This document shows, piece after piece, positions 12,701 to 22,420 of a stretch of 64,000 bases of DNA. The stretch spans positions 112,120,578 through 112,184,577 of the forward strand of contig CM041777.1 of assembly GCA_023374045.1 (NCBI GenBank). The letters run 5' to 3'. Positions within the stretch are counted from its first letter, which is position 1, and every line of letters begins with the position of its first letter. Position numbers and translations under genes: made by a program. This DNA is from Limonium bicolor. Lineage: Eukaryota; Streptophyta; Magnoliopsida; Caryophyllales; Plumbaginaceae. The notes beneath the pieces are model-generated. The model saw only the letters and a list, made by a program, of their open reading frames with translations, searched no databases and was not told where the DNA came from.

Positions 12701-13540
12701 CTAGCCCTAAAAGGCCTCACAACAAGGAGAGGTATCTCCAGGTATCCACAATATCTCCTGTTTTAGAAGATCCACCATTATTAGAATTCCAAAGATAAAT
12801 GATCATCAGAGTAGTAACAGCATCTTAAAGTCATCTACTACTCTCTCAGAAAACAAGATTACAAAGCTTCTCAGTCCTTTATTACTGATGCTTCAAGGCC
12901 AAAGTTTCTCAGATCCTACCGATTCCAGTCAGTCACAACTTCTTCTGCTGAGCCCTCATCAGCCCCTGATGAAGCGAATGCATCTGTTCGATCACTACGT
13001 CCTCTTTGTTCACATCTTGTAAACAGAAGAAAATGGATAGTAACATGAAGCAAGTTCAGGATAGCTTGAATGACCAAGAAGTTAAGGTGAGTATAATAAG
13101 ACAAACAATTTAAATTGTCTTCTCTTTATGTTTCTTTAGCTTACACGAATGAAAATCCTTCTATGCTATCTTTCAGGGTTCTAGCAACAGAGAAAAGGAA
13201 GTTGTGAAAATTTGTGACGAGCAAGTACCAACAAATCCATCGATAAGCTTAGAACCTCTTTGCTAGCTCGTTCAATGCAACTGAGGAAAAGCCTATGTGC
13301 TAGCCTTCAACTCAGAACATGAGTTTGAGAAAAAAAGGTTTGAGATGGACAGAGTTGGAGGGAGAGTGAATCAACTTGACAGATGAACTAAAGAAAGAAT
13401 GGTGGAATTAGATGATCTCGTGATACACTTTCATAGGGCGGTTCTTGGTCATGGTAGAATTGTTGAACACGTGGAGTTGCACGAGAAGTATGATGATCTG
13501 GTGAAAATCCAAGGCACATGCCTGAAGTATGTCCTCTAAA
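9705..13540 (+). pseudogene. Kinesin-12 (KIN-12/PAKRP1-like) pseudogene
   Basis: Kinesin-12 motors act at the plant phragmoplast. Decayed exons appear in the right order: the N-terminal extension (ATG at 9705 to 10034), VIVRVR strand (10155-10292), GYNTSVLFYGQ (10427-10510), P-loop exon ending RIF (10607-10732), IYNGQLGDLLDPTQRNLE (10969-11022), LTEEFV (to 11168), SNRKVGAT...SRSHVVFTCVVES (11340-11423), KKSLSNLG (to 11674), ILAKGTQ...LAHLLDQ (11960-12045) and ETLSTLRFGDQR (12188-12235). Several keep GT/AG borders, so this is not a retrocopy. The Walker A region reads GQPGTVKT instead of GQTGSGKT, the P-loop exon has a TAG near 10708, the switch-I exon lacks several residues, and most of the switch-II exon is missing. 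A TRIM-like repeat splits motor from tail. Tail traces (HGRIVEHVELHEKYDDLV at about 13450-13503) resemble the KIN-12 coiled coil. It is non-functional as a motor. Confidence 0.85.
12240..12770 (-). mobile_element. TRIM-like repeat, about three tandem LTR-type units
   Basis: Units of about 215 bp begin with TGTAACA (12454 and 12670) and share TTGTGATATTGTCCGTTTT. They end with a plus-strand GTCTAGCTCTGATACCAA motif, which on the minus strand is GGTATCAGAGC, the usual plant initiator-tRNA-Met primer site, next to TGTTACA. This layout of short LTRs and a primer site without coding DNA fits a TRIM on the minus strand. The first unit is truncated. It lies within the kinesin-12 pseudogene, between motor and tail remnants. 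Confidence 0.55.
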
Positions 13541-15015
13541 GTCTGTATGGTCTTCTCACTCTTACCATCTGTCTGAAGGTGGGTGGAAAGCTATACTGAG
13601 CTGCAGTTTTGTACCCAAGGCCTCTTGTACCTACCCCCAAACCTAGAAAGGAATCGAAGATCTCTGTCTGAAACATGAGGATCTCCTTCTAGAAGAGATT
13701 GACTAACTTCAGAACCTTCCAGGTGTCCTTCATAAGTATAAACTTGGTAATCTTCATCAATCTACTGACTGGTTCTCCCTTAGTCGGTGGAAGATCGAAG
13801 TCCATTTGTTGCACTAACCCGTCGGGTCTCATATGCTCGAATTTGACCTTCTGACAAGTCAAGTATCGAGTCACAATTGTCATTCAGTCTAATCATCCCG
13901 TGATCGCTCTCCTTAGCACTGCGTACCTCATCAATCAAGCCCGCTACCATAGCACATAAGGAGTGTGCTCCACGGCTTAGGACATCGGCTACTACATTCG
14001 TGTTTCTCTCCTTATACTTCAAGAATTCGACTCATTGCCTCTGTCTCATGTTGAGCTTATTCTGTGTGAAGAGCTTTTATTATCGGAGTAGATAGTGACT
14101 GTAACTCCATATAGGTAGGTGAAAGTAATGACTTTTCTGTGCGACCATAGGCTTGGCGACCTTGAAGAAGTCCTGGATGAATCTCTGGTAAATACCCTTT
14201 GGCCAACTCTTCACTGCTTACATCTTAGCCAGATCAACAGATATCCCACTAGCTGATATGATGTGCCCTAAGAATGCCACGCTATCAAGCCAGAACTCAC
14301 ACTTCGAGATTCTCCCTCATAAATCTCGAGATGAATCTCATGCTCCTTAGAATAAACTAGAATGTAGTCAATGAATACTACCATCAAAGCTCCTCTCAAC
14401 TGGCCAAACAAGTCATTAATCCTCGGTGGAGGATACTTATTCTTGTTTGTGGTTGTTTGTGATCGTAGAGTCTCATGCTATCGTCCTCACAAATAAAATC
14501 GGAGCTCCATATGAAGACATACTTGGTTGTACGAATCTCTTGTCTTGGAGATCCTCCAGCTCCCTCATCTGGGTCGGAGTCATACGGTAAGTCATCGGGA
14601 AAATCAGTGAAGTCGGACATAACTGGAATGTCTCTATCTCTCGCTATGTCTCATACCCTAGACATAGCGTAGAAGGGCTTGCTTGCCTTTTCTCACCTCC
14701 TTCCGAACAGTGCGTATGAAATTGTCTTACCACTTGGGCTCTTAAGCAGCAGATGGTGCTCTACACAATGTAATTGACCCTTATGCTTCTGAATCCAATC
14801 TATACCGTATATCAATGGGAAAATCCTTATTCTTTATGCAGATCTGGAATCCCCTGTAGACCTTATATGGAAGTGTGACTAGGATGTCTGAGAGCTCTGG
14901 GGCTAGCTTTAGCTTCCTCGCAAAAAAGAAGACACGAAGGAATAAGAAGCCCCTTAATCAAATTGCACCAATGCATAATGCCATTAACAGGAAAGATACC
15001 TGTGATTATTGCTAA
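13540..15015 (-). pseudogene. Decayed Ty3/gypsy pol (protease, RT, RNase H, integrase)
   Basis: On the minus strand the order is protease start (TGIFPVNG-like near 14980), FPDDLP/YRMTP linker near 14600, RT palm near 14400 (FIDYILVYSK, where families have [10 protein letters not shown]), RNase H end (YKERNTNVVADVLSRGAHSL near 14020), then integrase pieces (TCQKVKFEH near 13850, MKDTWKV near 13710) and an integrase-like tail to about 13545. Stops and frameshifts are frequent and much of RT is deleted. It resembles the pol at 31.9-35.3 kb but is much more decayed. With the AlkB relic directly upstream (15140-15613) it is an older copy of the same kind of element. Confidence 0.75.
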
Positions 15016-15139
15016 ATATTAGCCCATTAAATTCCTACTTAGATATTTGATTTGTCACACGTTATACCTGTGATGACATTGCCCTTTTTCCCTTGGCTTG
15101 TTCCTTATCAAGGATATTCAAGACAACTTCCTTTTCGGG

Positions 15140-15613
15140 TTACAAGATGGAAATGTATGCACAGATAATGTAATTAATATCTTTTTCGGATGCTGATGGA
15201 GCGGTATTCATCCTAACTTTATTAATCACGTGGTACATCAACTCTCCACCAAAGATCAATACGTCCGTGAACTTTGAGACTATCTTACTAGCTAAGTCCA
15301 TTCTCTTCTGGTTGGTATAGGAATTCGACATCATCACCGATAGAGAATGACACCACTGGAATCCCCTTGGTGATGGACTCCGGTGTCTCACCACATTCTT
15401 GGTGCATCCCAATATGTCATTCTTTGTCATAGAAGTTTACAATACAAACATCAGCAGTTATGTCGGGTATGGGGTTAGACTCAAACTATTGGGTAGTTTC
15501 AACCGCTTCCTTTAACCAGGGTTCGAAATCCCTCAGGTAAACTAGGCACTCGTACTTCATCTTTTACTCCCTCAGGTAAACTAGGCAACTTCATTTTTGA
15601 CCCACTAGCGTAT
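15140..15613 (-). pseudogene. AlkB-like 2OG-Fe(II) dioxygenase relic in a gypsy element
   Basis: Minus-strand translation gives SGSKMKL beside the CACTA border, then LPEGFRTLVKEAVE, PIPDITADVCIVNFYDKE, GMHQECGETPES, GIPVVSFSIGDDVEFLY and, after a frameshift, DVLIFGGE, MYHVINKV and MNTAPSA. These match, in order, the AlkB module at 31.1-31.77 kb and plant AlkB homologues. The iron-binding HxD reads HQE, the distal His is kept, and the final RxxxxxR strand is not recognisable. An internal TGA and TAG and at least two frameshifts make it dead. It sits immediately upstream of the protease of the decayed pol. The CACTA element at 15614 interrupts its N-terminal part. Confidence 0.8.
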
Positions 15614-15862
15614 CACTACTAGAAAAACATAAAATAGTGATGAAAATTACCGACTATCATTAGTGGTCGGTAATTACCTACGAATTACCGACCACATACC
15701 GACTAAAATTTCTTTTACTCCCTCAGGTAAACTAGGCAACTTCATTTTTGACCCACTAGCGTATCACTACTAGAAAAACATAAATAGTGATGAAAATTAC
15801 CGACTATCATTAGTGGTCGGTAATTACCTACGAATTACCGACCACATACCGACTAAAATTTA
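15561..15862. repeat. 151-bp tandem duplication spanning a transposon junction
   Basis: Units 15561-15711 and 15712-15862 are almost identical. Each contains about 53 bp of gypsy/AlkB flank followed by the first ~98 bp of the CACTA element, beginning CACTACTAGAAAAAC at 15614 and 15765. A shorter duplication of the CCCTCAGGTAAACTAGGCA word lies just upstream (about 15530-15590). Confidence 0.85.
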
Positions 15863-16260
15863 ACCTTCATCCTTGGGAAAGAATTAACAACCATTTACCG
15901 ACCAAGTTTCGACCAACATTTTACCGACGATCAATTTCATCAGTAAGCGTTGTTAGTAAATTGGCGAGAGCATTGGCACCAGGAAACATGAAAAATACCA
16001 ACGGATTACCGACCAAAATAGCAGTCAGTAATGTAAATTAATTTACCGACAACAGCTAGTGGTCGGTATTTCCATTAACAAAAATGCGGTGTTTCATAGT
16101 CTCATATTACTGACGACTCATGTGGTCGGTATTTCCTTTAACAAAACACGACCTTTATTGGTCTCAAATTACCGACGACAGATACGGTCGGCAATTTATA
16201 ACTAAAATACAATATTTTATGGTCTTAGGTTACCGATGAAGGTGGGGTGTGGTCGGTAAT
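15640..16260. repeat. CACTA subterminal repeats (TACCGAC / GTCGGTAA)
   Basis: Short motifs TTACCGACCA and its reverse complement TGGTCGGTAA recur more than a dozen times in both orientations within 600 bp of the transposon end. Such subterminal arrays are the usual TNPA-type protein-binding sites of CACTA elements. Their binding function here is inferred. Confidence 0.7.
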
Positions 16261-19208
16261 CTTTCTACAATGTCAGTTTTGAGATAATAACACGCTGTTA
16301 ACTATTAAACTGGCGTTTTTTACTTAATCAAACTTGTTTTCCCTCTTCTTTTCTTCTTCCCCGATTATGCGAAAATGAAACCGACCAGTTCTCCCTCCCG
16401 CTATGATTCATAGCTTCATCCTTAGTGCCGCTGAGGTCCCGGGTGACGCTCATCAAATTCGAAGTGTCGTGACCTAGCACCCGTCGCCGTTGCTGGTGGT
16501 ATCTGCCTTCGCCTTGCTGGTGGTATCTGCCTTCGCCTCACCAAGCACATGTAATTCAATCTCTAAATCCCAAATTCTAGTTCTTAGGGTATGAACTCCA
16601 TTGTGGCATTTCTGTTGTTGCCTGATTCCTAATTTCATCGTCGTCTGGGTGTGTGTTTGGCTGTTGAATTGATTTTGCTGTTAGTTTCTAATTCTAATGC
16701 AATCTCGACCACTTGTTAATGATTCTTGATTTCATTGTTAGTTAGACTATAACCTGGTCCGGTGGCTGTAAAAGCAAAAAAATACGAGTAGAGTCCACTG
16801 ACAATTTTCACCCTCTATTCATTTGTGTACTTACGATCATCGCTTGAAGCCAAATTGGTTCTTTAACAAATGGAACTCATTAGTTATTACACAAGAAGAA
16901 AAATCACTAATCTGGATTATCTAACGAGGTTCTTTAACAAATGGAACTCATTAGTGATTACACTGGTTACGGTAGTGCATGAACTAGAGCACCAAGGGAT
17001 TCACATTCACACAAATTAATAACCCCATTTGCAATCAAAGAAACAAGGACATTAAATAGACATAAGGAGGCTGAATCTGCAGCAATTAGAAATGGAAATT
17101 TTCTAACCTAGAATCTGTAACATTAACCAGTTTACTAATAAGAGAACTAGATGCTTCTTTAATTTTGCTTTTCATCAATCTATTTGAATCTATACTTCCT
17201 CTAATCTACTATACTTTCTCAAATCCTCTAAAATTATTGGCCATACGATGTACTGGGTCAGTGACCCCTAGGGTAGAATAACCTATACATATCAGTGACA
17301 AATAGTGAAACATGGAAAGATAGGATATGACATCAATAGAAGTCCTTATATGCATTTATGAACATTCATCCCTTGGAGTATGTCATCATACCCTAGAACC
17401 AAGATGTGTACAGTTCAGAGCTAACTTTGTTGTTACCTTGGCCTGTAAAAGGAAAAAGTTGCTAGCCGAACCATATGCTGCCTACTTGTAAAGATGCATG
17501 TGTATCTATATATATTTAATAGTAATGTGGCATACAATCCATAACTAATTTTACTGTTACTTTGAGCTCTAAAGATAGACGTTTAATGCCTTAACAAACA
17601 GGAAGTTGAACTTCAGAATTATCGAAGGGGTAAAATATAGAAAGGCTCTACCTTTATACAATACTCAAATTTTGTCATTTTGAAATATTACTTGCTTTAT
17701 TAGATTCATATTTTTCTCATCTCAGAACTAAGGCTTAATACTGTAACAATACATCTTGGTTTTCGTGTGACATAGATTTTTTTTCATCCACTATTGCAAG
17801 CTTGATACACTTAAATTGTGAGAAAGAAAGAATAGAGGTATGTGTCTACCAACTCAGTGAATTTTAATACTTGCGTACCAAATAGAGCAGAGCATCTAGA
17901 ATTATCTTCCTTGCAAAGGACATAAGATTTCACACTATCATGGGTCTTGTTACCAATATTGCTATTTTATTTTAAGATTTGCAAAATGCCAACTTGACCA
18001 CTTCTCGAAGACACTTTACCTTTCAGCTGTTTCCCTTCCCTATCCCCCATCAACATAATCACACGTAGTTGTTGAATTGCTTATTGTTAGTTTCTAATTC
18101 TGATGGTTTCCAGTGCCTCTTCCTCTGATTTATAACCTGTTGTTTATTTGCTTCTAGTATAATCCAATAGCCTCCGCAATGCCAGTTTCTAAAATTCCTG
18201 TTTAATAGTATAGCACATCAACATACCATAACACATCATACATTCTCAAGGGGATAAAGGTCTACTTAGTGTTGTCGCATAACAAACTAGTCATCCTCTA
18301 AAAAATGTTTTAAATATCCATGAAATAATATTATGCTTTCACTTACAGTACCGTGACTGAAACACGAGATCATTATTTTTTGGAGATTAGCATTGGTGGT
18401 GATAACCAAAGATGAATTTCTTTTTTCTTTTGTTATTAATTAATTCTTTGTTTATCTTATAACTGAAGTGTTTCTGTGAGATAAGACGGTAAAATTATAT
18501 TTATGTACCCAAACAAAATCAAAGACAGACAATTCTCTTGGTTGGTGATAATTAAGTAGGTTGAATCATTTATGTCAGATTTTTTAATCAGCCCACTTTT
18601 TGAGTTGTATTTTTTTTCATTTACTTTTCATCTTTCTATTTTTTATTTTGAAACAGCACAAGCATCTGTTTTTTTTCTATCAACTTTGTATTTTTTAGTT
18701 CTATTGTAAAGGAAAGGGAGACAAAGAATCCATATAGTATAATGTTAACACCGTGTAATAGTATTAATAAATCCACACGTGGGGAGGGGAGATGAATTCT
18801 TTCTGTACAAACTTTACAATGTTGCAATCGCAGTATGTTTTCAGACAAGTTTTAGTTAGATCTGTTCTTTTAGAGTAAACAAAAATTTCAATCGAAGATG
18901 GAGCATGTTGTTGTAGTTCCTGTGTTTGCTCGGTCAATAATGGCAGTGTCATAACTTACGCACACCCTCCTCCACTTACATTCCCCTTGAGCGTTCATCT
19001 CACCAAAAGCTTCCGGTTATAAAATATGACAATTAAATCACAATTATTGGTATACTTTAGTAACAAATAAAAAAACTCAGCTAAAATTTGAGAATGAAAT
19101 TCCTTCTTTGTGTATTTGATGATGTATTTTTTTCTATGTAATGTACCTGCAACACCATTTTGATTAAACTAAGTTACCACACCTCACTTTGATTTTTTTT
19201 GTTTACTT
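16261..19208 (+). other. CACTA interior upstream of the transposase, no clear gene
   Basis: About 2.9 kb with no recognisable protein. There is a 27-bp direct repeat of CTGGTGGTATCTGCCTTCGC at about 16492-16535 and otherwise AT-rich sequence. CACTA elements often have long non-coding leaders or first introns, which may be what this is. Confidence 0.4.
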
Positions 19209-22200
19209 GGCTAACACTAGCGGTAGAGATATGAGTTTAGATAGATGATGGATGTATGAGATGGTAAGGTGGCAACATGGTAGACCAACATAAAAATGGT
19301 TGGAAAAGTTTTCCGAGTTTGTTGATTCCACATTGGCGCATCCTGAATGCGTGAGGGATGGTAATAAAATTAAGTGCCCATGCCCTGCGAGTAAGTGTAT
19401 GAACACCCGCTTTATGATGCCGATATAGTCAAAGTGCATTTGGCGAAACAAGGGTTTATGTATGGGTACTTTGTGTGGAACTTTCATGGTGAGGATACAC
19501 AAGATTATGAACCTGTTTGCTCCACACAACATGTTGACGAACCCAACTCGGATGAAGTGAACAACATGGATAGATTAGCATTTGATGCCATCCAACCAAA
19601 TATAGGGAATATGGATGATAATGTGGACTTTATGGTCGACAACAATGATGATGTCGAGGAGTCTCCTAACCCTGATGCTAGAAAAGTTTTTGAGTTAATG
19701 GAAGCTGCAAAGACAAAGCTCTTGAATGGAAAGCTCACCCTCTTGTCGCTTACAACTGAGCTAATGTCTATTAAGACAGACCATCAAACTCCTTGCTAAT
19801 CGAGAAATTGTAGGATAAAACTATATATAAAAAGAATAAAATAATAAACTAAACCTACAACTCTACTACGGGTAGCAAATAAAAACCCGGTCGGAGTATA
19901 GTGTAAATATATTACGACCGAGAGAATCGTACCCAAGGGACTTATAGAAAACTAGTCCTAATCCGGGTAAAAGCCTATTCTATAACAAGGGGGAAAGTAA
20001 GTGTGTAAACACAAATTAAGAAAAACTATCTAAAACCTAATCTAAAATAGTATTTATAATGATCTGCCCCAGATTCGAAATGACAACGTCATAAAAAGAC
20101 AATTGAACACCAAGGGAAAAGAATAAATTCTGAACCAACCAACTTTTGGTAATGCCGGATACTATGCCGGACAAAATGCACCCGGCAAAGACAAGAATCT
20201 TGAATGTGCCGGACATCTTGCACCTGGCATGCCATCCGGCCTTACCAAAATATCAATTTACTCTTCCAGTTTGAAGCCGAAATAAGCACTCCCAAATCAG
20301 TATCGAAAACTAACAATATCTAGGTAATCAACGAACCGAAAAGGGGAGAATTCTAAGCCTTAAATTTCATCCTTTAAGTTATAAAGACAAATAGAAAGAC
20401 CACTTGGAATTCCTCAACCTTTCTGCCTTACCAAGGTCAGAATTGAAGTACTTGGAAGAAGAAACAACTTCATTCCTAATTTGCAATAAACTCAAAATTC
20501 CAAGTTGAACTTATATCTTTTATTGAGTGAACATAGAATGTTTACAAAGAGAACCATTTCTAACCAGAGAAGACAAAGAATTCTACATCGCCATCCACAC
20601 AACTACAAGAAGAGAATACAAAGAGGGAGAAGGAGATGTCAATAGCCTTAACCCGACAAGGTCTTCTTCTTCTCTTGCATGGATGGGTCTGTAGACTTCT
20701 TTGGACACCAACAATGGAGTGAGGCGGAAAATATAGAAGTGAATGGAGTGGATTTGGTATGTTGGAATGTGTCAAATGATGAAGACTCTCATCCTATTTA
20801 TAGGGCTCAATTGTGTCTGTTGCCGGGCGTCGTGCCGGATGAGGAGTAGCCGGCACATGTGGAAAACGTGTCAACTGCTCAACGGTCGAAACCGCAAAAA
20901 TCCGCGCGAAACAGTGCATATGCCGGGTAGGATATACCCGGCATCATACCTGGCAATAGCCTAATCACCAACGGTCAATAACTGCTATCGCTTGGTCAAC
21001 CGTGGCGACTCTTTACTTATGCGGATGGAATCTACCCGGCATTGTGTCCGGCAAAGCCTCTTTTCTGATCTAATCTCGTGCCGTGCAGAAGTTATCCGGC
21101 AGGGAGTCCAGCATCAATGAACTTTTGGCTAGAAAATCATCCCTTGCACAGAAAAACATATAAAAACATAAGACTGAACTAATAAACACTTTAATACCTA
21201 ATATAGCACAAATAACTTATATATAACCTAATTTAGATAAATATAATACTAAATCTAACACCTAAAATATGATAAGTTTGCGGCTTATCACTCCTCAAGC
21301 AATAATCGATCGAGTATGCAAAACCTATCATGATCTATGGCCAGACGAGGACAACCCCATTCCAAAGGATTTCTATAGTGCTAAAAAACTTGTAAGTGGT
21401 CTCGGTCGACCAGTTGAAGTCATACATAGTTGTATCAACCATTGCATGATTTACTGGTAAGAAGATAAAACTCTCGATACATGCAAGTTTGCAGTGAGCC
21501 GAGATACAAGCCTGTTAAAGTGGGGTCTAAAAGAAGGAAAACTAAGGTGCCATGTGCAAAAATGCACTACTTTCCTATTACACCGAGACTTCAAAGATTG
21601 TATGATTCTATGGCCACCGCTAAAGAAATGAGATGGCATGTTGAACATGATATAGAAAATGGGAAGATGTGTCACCCATATGACTCCAAGGCGTGGAAAT
21701 ATTTTGATGAATTGTATCCTGATTTTTCCCAAGATTCTCACAATGTGCGTCTAGGTTTGAGTACTGATGGTTTCCAACCTTTTGGCACTTCAGGTTGCCC
21801 TTACTCACTGTGGTCAATCATTCTTACACCGTACAATCTTCCTCCTGGGATGTGCATGAAGGATGAGTTCTTTTTTCTTATATGTCTCGTTCCCGGACCA
21901 AAAAATCCTAAAGGAAAAATTAATGTTTATCCTCAACCTTTGATTACTGACCTGTAAAGATTATGGGATGATGGGGTTGACACATATGATGTTTCAAAGA
22001 AATAAAACTTCAAAATGCGGGCTGCATTGTTATGGACAATTAGTGATGCTTTTACGCTCCGGATGGAGCACAACAGGCAGAAAGGCATGTCCTTTCTGTA
22101 TGGATGCAAGTGATGCTTTTACGCTCCGTTTCAGCAAGAAACAATCGTGGTTCGATTGTCATCAATGTTTTCTCAAAGCGGGACACAAGTTTCACAATGA

Positions 22201-22420
22201 CAATAAGTCTTTCAAGAAAGGTAGGAAAGTGTTTAAGAGAGCTCCTCGTGTCAAGACTGGTGAAGAAATATTGGTCGAGCTCAATCATTTGGGTCGTAAA
22301 AAAGTTACTGAAGTTGGTCATGAGTCAATAAATGCAACAATCGGAAAGACTTGTGGGTGGAGCAAATGAAGTATTTTATGGGATCTACCATATTGGAGTA
22401 AGCTACTTATAAGGCATTGT
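19209..22420 (+). pseudogene. TNP2-type CACTA transposase relic
   Basis: The N-terminal part (19220-19800) has the transposase-associated zinc region, IKCPCPA near 19365, then VKVHLAKQGFMYGYFVWNFHGE. After a nested solo LTR (19794-21290) the protein resumes with QAIIDRVCKTYHDLWPDEDN, FYSAKKLVSGLG and HSCINHCMIYW. Next come KVPCAKMHYFPITPRLQRLY, the STDGFQPFG catalytic-core region and LVPGPKNPKGKINVYPQPL. The end (21960-22420) has ACPFCMDAS and LPYWSKLLIRH. Stops near 21958, 22004 and 22367 and frame changes near 21470 and 22010-22100 interrupt it. Transposase excises and inserts the element by cut and paste. The C-terminal third is absent. Confidence 0.8.
19794..21290. mobile_element. Solo LTR inserted in the transposase gene
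   Basis: The insert begins TGCTAATCGAG and ends GCGGCTTATCA (TG...CA), and is flanked by the 5-bp direct repeat CTCCT (19789-19793 and 21291-21295). The transposase reading resumes across it, as expected for an insertion. It has no coding content, primer site or second LTR, so a solo LTR of about 1.5 kb is the best reading. It contains many TGCCGG/CCGGCA inverted pairs (20150-20245 and 20815-21120). Orientation is not resolved. Confidence 0.7.

Larger units (their letters stand above)
15614..22420 (+). mobile_element. CACTA (En/Spm-type) DNA transposon, 3'-truncated
   Basis: The left end CACTACTAGAAAAA is a classic CACTA terminus and is duplicated at 15765. Subterminal motifs follow (see 15640-16260). 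A TNP2-type transposase relic runs from 19209 to 22420 on the same strand. The transposase is lost abruptly at about 22420, where a Tat-like LTR begins, and no right terminus ending in ...TAGTG was found, so the right part is missing or displaced by that insertion. A solo LTR is nested at 19794-21290. Confidence 0.8.
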
